From an uncultured Blautia sp. (lineage in GTDB: Bacteria; Bacillota; Clostridia; Lachnospirales; Lachnospiraceae), in contig CAMNNM010000005.1 in assembly GCA_946545425.1 (NCBI GenBank), positions 1 through 33,631 of the forward strand: a stretch of DNA of 33,631 nt, in the 5' to 3' direction. Within the stretch, counting starts at the first letter, position 1. Every line of letters begins with the position of its first letter. Position numbers and translations under genes: made by a program. The notes under the pieces are model-generated. The model did no database searches. It was given only the letters and a program-made list of their open reading frames with translations, and was not told the origin of the DNA. This document shows, one piece after another, positions 27,914 to 33,631 of this stretch.

Positions 27914-28880
27914 GAAAAAAAGAGTCATAAGGACCATCCTTGCATGCATAATATGCGCCGTGGTCCTGTTTGTGCTGGATCTTATGCTGTATCCCTGCAC
28001 GTTCATGAGAAACGATATACATACAGTCAGCACGCAGAGCTTTGATGACATTATTCTTGGAACATCACACGGTAAGATGAACATCGATCCGGAATCCATG
28101 GAACAGATTACCGGAAGGACGGGACATAATGTCTGCGTCGGCGGAGAATACGGGGTCGACGCATATTACATAGCCCGTCTGATCGATGAAAAACAGTCCG
28201 TGGACAGGATCATCTATGAAGTGGATCCGGGATATTTCGTATCGGAAAAAGAGGAAGGGAACAACTATCTGCTTTTTTATCATGAATTTCCCGTTTCACT
28301 GGCAAAGGCCGGTTATTTCAGGGATTCCATAGCAAAATGCAACCTTCGTACCGTGTTCTTTCCCTGGTACGAGTACTCTCTGAGTTATGAGGTTCCGAGA
28401 ATCGCCAGAACATTTACGCAGAAGGTGACAGGAAATTATGACATTGACGGCCTGAAAAGCGCATCGCAGGAATATCATGAAAGCGGATTTATAGAACGTT
28501 ATCCCGTGGATACCTCCTCTCTGAAGATGAAGGCCATCAAGCTATTTGACAAGGAAGCGGTCAGCGCTGAGACCATGGAATACCTGGAAAAGCTGATCCG
28601 TTACTGTAAAAAAGAAGGAATCGAGTTCGTTGCAGTGACGACACCCCTGCCGGGTGCCACACTTTCCAAATACCAGGAACAGTTCTGGGACGCCTGGGAC
28701 TTTTTCAATGCGTTCTTTGAAGAGCAGGGAGTTGATTACATCAACTTTAATGAAGAGTATTACAAATCATTTTCCCACGACATAACCTGCTTTACGGATT
28801 TTGACGGACATATGAACGGAGATGCCGCAAGAGAGTTTTCCGTCGTTCTGGCGAATGTGCTGGAAGAGAGAAATTCCTGA
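27900..28880 (+). CDS. SGNH/DltD-AlgX-like membrane-anchored protein, partner of the MBOAT
   Basis: N-terminal TM; ILGTSHGKMNIDP and CFTDFDGHMNGDAAREFS motifs; overlaps the MBOAT gene by 14 nt. Confidence 0.75.
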   Translation: MHNSKKKRVIRTILACIICAVVLFVLDLMLYPCTFMRNDIHTVSTQSFDDIILGTSHGKMNIDPESMEQITGRTGHNVCVGGEYGVDAYYIARLIDEKQSVDRIIYEVDPGYFVSEKEEGNNYLLFYHEFPVSLAKAGYFRDSIAKCNLRTVFFPWYEYSLSYEVPRIARTFTQKVTGNYDIDGLKSASQEYHESGFIERYPVDTSSLKMKAIKLFDKEAVSAETMEYLEKLIRYCKKEGIEFVAVTTPLPGATLSKYQEQFWDAWDFFNAFFEEQGVDYINFNEEYYKSFSHDITCFTDFDGHMNGDAAREFSVVLANVLEERNS

Positions 28881-28951
28881 CAGAAATGTCATAAGAAATA
28901 CAGGATATTGGGGTCGGAACAGACATTGTGACGAAATGTGTAAAGTGGGGG

Positions 28952-28980
28952 TTACAAATCAGACCGAAGTATGATATATA
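28952..28980 (+). promoter_or_regulatory. Putative promoter for the secreted protein/transglutaminase-like unit
   Basis: TTACAA - 17 nt - TATATA with extended TGa. Confidence 0.55.
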
Positions 28981-29090
28981 TATTTGTTGGGGAGTGCACG
29001 GAGAGACACGGACCGGATGGAAAACAGTTCAGGACCGTGAACCGGCATTCGGGTATACAGTATAAATGTAAAAAAGAGAGGACTATGGAT

Positions 29091-29669
29091 ATGAAGAAAA
29101 GATTTGCCTATATTGCTGCGGCAATGATGCTTGGTACAACGATGACAGCAGGCACAATGGGAACGGCCTGCGCTGTTTATGCAGAAGATTCCCTGAAGAC
29201 CGTAGGTGAAGAGACGCAGGACGCGAAGAGCGTTAAAGTTAAAAATACTACCGGAAAAGCCATCAAGGGTGTTGAGTTTTTCTCTGAGAGCGATGACGCC
29301 TTCGGCAGTAATCTTCTGAAAGACGGCGATACCTTCGAAGCCGATGAGCAGAGGGTTCTTTATTATGTTCCCGTTGAAGACGCGGAAGAGTCCGGATATG
29401 TGATCCGTATTACCTTTGGCGATGACAGCACTGTGACGCTTCATGAAGTAAAATTCTCTGATATGTCCGAAGACGGTTTTTCCATCGGCGCGACAGGCGA
29501 CGGAATCGGTTATGTTGCTTACAAGAGCGTAAGCGAAGGCAAGGACGTGGATACCAAGAGGGTCGAACTGGCTTATCTTTCCTATGACGACGTTTCTACC
29601 GGAAACGGTGAAGATGCGGAAGCAGGCGGCATGTTTGAGGAGTGCATGAACGACGGCCTTATGGACTGA
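29091..29669 (+). CDS. Small secreted protein of unknown function (start 29085 or 29091)
   Basis: Signal peptide MKKRFAYIAAAMMLGTTMTAGTMGTACAVYAED; mature ~160-aa acidic protein; ORF-track start 28971 overlaps the predicted promoter so is unlikely. Confidence 0.75.
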   Translation: MKKRFAYIAAAMMLGTTMTAGTMGTACAVYAEDSLKTVGEETQDAKSVKVKNTTGKAIKGVEFFSESDDAFGSNLLKDGDTFEADEQRVLYYVPVEDAEESGYVIRITFGDDSTVTLHEVKFSDMSEDGFSIGATGDGIGYVAYKSVSEGKDVDTKRVELAYLSYDDVSTGNGEDAEAGGMFEECMNDGLMD

Positions 29670-29691
29670 CAGAACAACGGAGTGATTTACC

Positions 29692-30843
29692 ATGGCTGAA
29701 GAGAGATCTTCTGTAAGGCGGAGTTCTCAGTACCGCAGACCGATCCTGGATGAAAAAGAACGGGAGAAATTAAGAAGACAGACGACGGCAAGGCCGTCTG
29801 CCGCAAGATCTGTATCGTCACGTACGGTACAGAACAGCGCTTCTTCCCGGATTTCCAGAGAGGATATGTCTGACGAAGAATACAGAAGAGCCAGAGCAAG
29901 GCGTGCCCGTGCGAGAGCGCTGGCCAGAAAAAGAAGGCGTCAGAAGCAGATCATTATGGCAGGAGGCGCTCTGGCGGTTATCCTGATCATCTGCCTGGCC
30001 GTGTTTCTGGTGCCGAGATTATTCAGGAAAAAATATGAGGAAGGCTGGATCCAGAATGCGGAGGGAAACACTGTCTGGCAGAATTCAGACGGCAGTACTC
30101 TGGCCAAGGGCGGTCTGCAGACGATTGACGGCAGCACCTATTATCTGGAAGAAGGAACCGGGGCTCTGAAAAAGGGCCTGGTAACTGATAACGGGACAAC
30201 CTATTATTTTAATGAAGAAACCGGGATCATGGAGACAGGCTTTCAGGATGTGAACGGTACCAAATATTATTTTGATACTGAAACCGGAGCCATGGTATCG
30301 GGAGGTCTTAAGACGATTGACGGCAGCCAGTACTATTTTGAGGATTCGGGTGCGCTTCTCGTCAATCAGCGTGCTTACGAAATCGACGGCGTCAGGAAAA
30401 TGATCGATGAAAACGGCGTCGTGACAGATCTGACGCATGCGCAGGAGCTTGCATGCCAGAAGCTGGACGAAGTGGGCTGGGATCTTGAAAAGGCGTTCTG
30501 GTGGGTCGTTCCCATGGAATATGATTATGACCTTTCCGAGACTGTTCCGGACGGCATGCTGGCATCAGAATATTTTGCCATAGCCGGGTTTGAGAACAAT
30601 ATTGGTACCTGTTACGTAGCAGCGGCCACTTTTTATGAGATGGCGTATATGCTTGGCTACGATGCACATTTTATTATGGGCTATATTGCATGGAACGGCG
30701 GATACGGCGATCATGGATGGGTCGAGATCGATCAGGACGGCGATACGTTTGTCTATGACGCGACTCTTGGGTCTTACGGATGGAAGTTCCATTACGGCGA
30801 TCCGAATACAAGAGATTATCTGATGTACGACAGAGTACCGTAA
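29692..30843 (+). CDS. Membrane-anchored protein with cell-wall-binding repeats and a C-terminal transglutaminase-like domain
   Basis: Ser/Arg-rich N-terminus, TM (IIMAGGALAVILIICLAVFLVP), repeats (STYYLEEGTGALKKG, TTYYFNEETGIMETG, TKYYFDTETGAMVSG, SQYYFEDSGALL), Cys/His/Asp candidates GTCYVAAATFYEMA, GDHGWVEI, VYDATLGS. Confidence 0.85.
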   Translation: MAEERSSVRRSSQYRRPILDEKEREKLRRQTTARPSAARSVSSRTVQNSASSRISREDMSDEEYRRARARRARARALARKRRRQKQIIMAGGALAVILIICLAVFLVPRLFRKKYEEGWIQNAEGNTVWQNSDGSTLAKGGLQTIDGSTYYLEEGTGALKKGLVTDNGTTYYFNEETGIMETGFQDVNGTKYYFDTETGAMVSGGLKTIDGSQYYFEDSGALLVNQRAYEIDGVRKMIDENGVVTDLTHAQELACQKLDEVGWDLEKAFWWVVPMEYDYDLSETVPDGMLASEYFAIAGFENNIGTCYVAAATFYEMAYMLGYDAHFIMGYIAWNGGYGDHGWVEIDQDGDTFVYDATLGSYGWKFHYGDPNTRDYLMYDRVP

Positions 30844-30847
30844 TAAG

Positions 30848-30881
30848 AAAAAAAGCGCACCTTGCGGGTGCGCTTTTTTTC
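30848..30881. terminator. Bidirectional intrinsic terminator between convergent genes
   Basis: aaaaaaagcgcacc-ttgcg-ggtgcgcttttttt. Confidence 0.9.
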
Positions 30882-30889
30882 GTTTCGGA

Positions 30890-32542
30890 CTATTTCGGAA
30901 CGGAGGAAACGATCCTGCTTTCCGTCTGCGTATAAAGCTTTTTGATATAACGAAGGTTCTTTGCAAGATTTTTCAGCGATTTTGCCTGCATGCCGACAGC
31001 GGTGCTCTGAAGCAGAAGACCTGCCTTGACTCCGACTGTGCTGATGCTGGTTTCCAGGGCACCGGCAAGAGAGATGATCTCCTGGGAAAGCGCTTCCATT
31101 TCTTTTCCAAGAGCATCAAGGGTGGAAGAGTCATTTTCGAGTTCGGCGGTATGTACCGTAAACTCATGGACAAATCCGCTCAGAATCTCATCAATTCCGG
31201 GTACATAAACGGGTTTTCTGTCAGATCCGTTTTGCGTGACGTCCACCGTATTCAAGTCGGAGGATACCGAATTCAGAAACCTGACGATCTGCTTCAGTTC
31301 GGCGTAGGAGAGATCCAGTCCTGTTTTTTCGAGGATCCAGTCATGAAGATATTTCCACATCCAGCCAGGAATCTTGTCGATTCCGCCGGCAAGAAGCGCG
31401 ATCAGTTCATCGCTGTATTTCCAACTGGAAAACGATGTCACCAGATCCGGTATTTTGGTCCAGTCCTCGTGGCCGAGTTCTTTCAGGATATCATTCAGTG
31501 CGTTTTTGAATTCGGGATTCTGTTCGCCATAGCGGACCAGATATGCCACAATGTTCGCGGCAAGCTCGGGATGGTCTCCAGTGAGGAGCACATCCAGAAG
31601 ACTGTTGACATCTTCACCGTTGAACGCCATTTCGACCATTTCGCCGATCATCTCGGCCGCTGCCGCTTTGTCATCGGCCGGAAGACTTCGGATATAGGAA
31701 TTCAGGAACTGATCCAGCTCGCGCATGGCCCGCGACTGCTCGGACGGTACCATGGATACCGAACCGTCCGCATTGAACTTCAGCATGGTGTTGGGGCAAT
31801 GGTTCTCGGGAAAGCTGGCGACGTCATATCCTTTATAATACTGGGTAGTCCCGATCTTGTTCAGAAGAAGATTGACAAAGTCGCTTTCCGCGGCGTGATT
31901 TGTGATCTTTCCCTGATTCATGGAGATTTCTTTGGCGTAGGTGTTTAAGAATTCGTCAGAAAAGCCCTGGCCGTCGAAGGAGAGACATCTGTCGACGGTG
32001 GGATCCATTATCGTGATATACTGCGCCTTGTTTCCGCCTTTTGAATGCCCGGTAACCGTGATGGAATCATATCCGGAAAGATCCAGGTCCTGGTACCAGT
32101 CCAGCGCGTTCATCTGCTGCTGAGTTGAGACCCCGTCAGGCATTGTGGTATTGGCCGCACCCAGAAAATCATCTTTCCATTCATGCTCGGCGGTCCCGCG
32201 GAAGGTGACGATGGCTTCATTGGTACTCGGGTCAACAAAAAGAGCGCTGACGCCGCCTCCGCCTCCGTCAGCCATATCCACATGGCTGGATACAAGCTTT
32301 ACGTTGGACAGCTGGGGATCATTTCTGACCGCATTACAGAGATTGTCCCAGTCGCTGCCGGTCATTTTGGAACCGTAATCCCTGTTGGAATCAAAAGAGC
32401 CTGAGGATGTGATTTTGTCGACGATTTCGCCAAGCGTCAGATTCTGAAAGGAACTGTCCGTGATGGAACTGAATGGCGAGGTGTTTCGCATGTACATAAA
32501 ATTATTCAGCAGCAGAACCTGTTCTGTACTAAGCTGACCCAT
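30890..32542 (-). CDS. Mbeg1/DUF2974-like lipase with a C-terminal WXG100-like helical region (candidate type VII secretion substrate)
   Basis: TVTGHSKGGNKAQYITI nucleophile elbow, VTFRGTAEHEWKDDF; C-terminal helix-loop-helix ending SLKNLAKNLRYIKKLYTQTESRIVSSVPK with YxxxE; AAAGGAGATCG RBS. Confidence 0.75.
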   Translation of the reverse strand: MGQLSTEQVLLLNNFMYMRNTSPFSSITDSSFQNLTLGEIVDKITSSGSFDSNRDYGSKMTGSDWDNLCNAVRNDPQLSNVKLVSSHVDMADGGGGGVSALFVDPSTNEAIVTFRGTAEHEWKDDFLGAANTTMPDGVSTQQQMNALDWYQDLDLSGYDSITVTGHSKGGNKAQYITIMDPTVDRCLSFDGQGFSDEFLNTYAKEISMNQGKITNHAAESDFVNLLLNKIGTTQYYKGYDVASFPENHCPNTMLKFNADGSVSMVPSEQSRAMRELDQFLNSYIRSLPADDKAAAAEMIGEMVEMAFNGEDVNSLLDVLLTGDHPELAANIVAYLVRYGEQNPEFKNALNDILKELGHEDWTKIPDLVTSFSSWKYSDELIALLAGGIDKIPGWMWKYLHDWILEKTGLDLSYAELKQIVRFLNSVSSDLNTVDVTQNGSDRKPVYVPGIDEILSGFVHEFTVHTAELENDSSTLDALGKEMEALSQEIISLAGALETSISTVGVKAGLLLQSTAVGMQAKSLKNLAKNLRYIKKLYTQTESRIVSSVPK

Positions 32543-32580
32543 GATTCGATCTCCTTTCTCTTTGGTGTGGGCAAAGACAA

Positions 32581-33243
32581 TCAGATGGAAAAGCTGATCC
32601 GATTTGATCCGCCGGTTCCGGAATCTTTCCGCAGTACATAAAATCCGGGGACAGAAAGGTCTTTGACATAACGGGAAGCCTGCGTGATCTGTTCCGCTGC
32701 GGCGTTATCATCTGGAACGTTTCCGTCAAGGATGATCTGAATGGTTGGCTGGACCTTAAGCCCGTTCTTAATGACAGAATCCAGCGTGATGGTTTCGTCT
32801 GCTTCTTTTCCCAGCATGGAAGTGTAGGAGCAGAGAATCTGCACAGGCTCTATGGCGTGTGCCCTGAGGATGCTGTGAAGCGTATCTTTCAGGACAGGTT
32901 CAAGAAATACTCTGTAATAATTATCTTCGATACGGAAGTCTCCTTTGGAGTCAATATCAGGAGTACAGGAAGCGTCGAACAGCATTTCTTCATGTGACGC
33001 TTCGCTGAACAGAAAGGTGGAGAAGCCGTTCTGTGTGCTGGTTCCGGTGCACTCCTTTATTTCAAAACTGGAAGAAGGATATTTATCATTAAGGACCGAT
33101 CTCACGGCTCTTATTTCCATAAGCAGCTGCTTTTGCCAGTTGTTAAGCTGTCCTTCCCTGACTTTTTTTTCGTTGACTGAGATGGAGGTCAGAAGAGACA
33201 GTTCTTCCGGCGTCATTTCAATATTGATATTTTCGTTCATCAT
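32581..33243 (-). CDS. Protein of unknown function, probable operon partner of the downstream lipase
   Basis: Same strand, 38-nt gap to the lipase gene; start MMNENINIEMTPEELS at 33243 with an AGGGAGG-type RBS; no recognisable family or signal peptide. Confidence 0.7.
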   Translation of the reverse strand: MMNENINIEMTPEELSLLTSISVNEKKVREGQLNNWQKQLLMEIRAVRSVLNDKYPSSSFEIKECTGTSTQNGFSTFLFSEASHEEMLFDASCTPDIDSKGDFRIEDNYYRVFLEPVLKDTLHSILRAHAIEPVQILCSYTSMLGKEADETITLDSVIKNGLKVQPTIQIILDGNVPDDNAAAEQITQASRYVKDLSVPGFYVLRKDSGTGGSNRISFSI

Positions 33244-33392
33244 ACAGGCCTCCCTTGACCGGTTGGTTTTATCCACATGAAAAAGTATATCATTTTTCAG
33301 CCGGAACGTATAGAATAATACGATGAAATGAAGGTTTCAGACGACGAAAAGCACCAGAACGCAGGCCGCTGAAGATTTATTGCAAAAGCCAC

Positions 33393-33422
33393 TTTACAGA
33401 ATGATTTCCCTTATGCTATAAT
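33393..33422 (+). promoter_or_regulatory. Promoter of rpsB
   Basis: TTTACA - 18 nt - TATAAT with extended TGc; ~112 nt leader before the ATG. Confidence 0.75.
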
Positions 33423-33453
33423 AACCAGGCTGTGTAAAAAGCACGCGGCGTGA

Positions 33454-33631
<178 letters not shown>

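Noticed and set aside
31151-31948. 265-aa plus-strand ORF inside the lipase gene
   Set aside because: Antisense shadow of the well-supported minus-strand lipase ORF

Overview
The window looks like a chromosomal segment from a Clostridia/Lachnospiraceae-type Firmicute; this taxonomic guess comes from gene content only. Most of it is conserved housekeeping sequence: SCIFF peptide plus radical SAM maturase, secDF, recJ, apt, relA/spoT, an MBL-fold hydrolase, hemZ, an HD-GYP protein, hisS, aspS, a DegV-family protein, argS, a CPBP protease, an RsuA-type pseudouridine synthase, and the 5' end of rpsB at the right edge. The more accessory parts are: (1) a 46-aa six-cysteine SCIFF precursor at 133-273 that is absent from the ORF track; (2) a MacAB-like ABC operon (16404-21986) with two different adaptor proteins, one carrying a long acidic tail and the other a ~285-aa insertion where the coiled-coil hairpin tip should be; (3) an MBOAT O-acyltransferase with an SGNH/DltD-like partner; (4) a small secreted protein followed by a membrane-anchored protein with cell-wall-binding repeats and a transglutaminase-like domain; (5) a minus-strand pair (30890-33243) encoding an Mbeg1/DUF2974-like GHSKGG lipase with a C-terminal WXG100-like helical segment and a YxxxE motif, i.e. 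the reverse architecture reported for the type VII secreted lipase TslA, plus an unknown partner. Several hairpins and promoters are readable directly. I saw no tRNA, rRNA, CRISPR array or mobile element. All family assignments are from motif recognition by eye; no database search was run.
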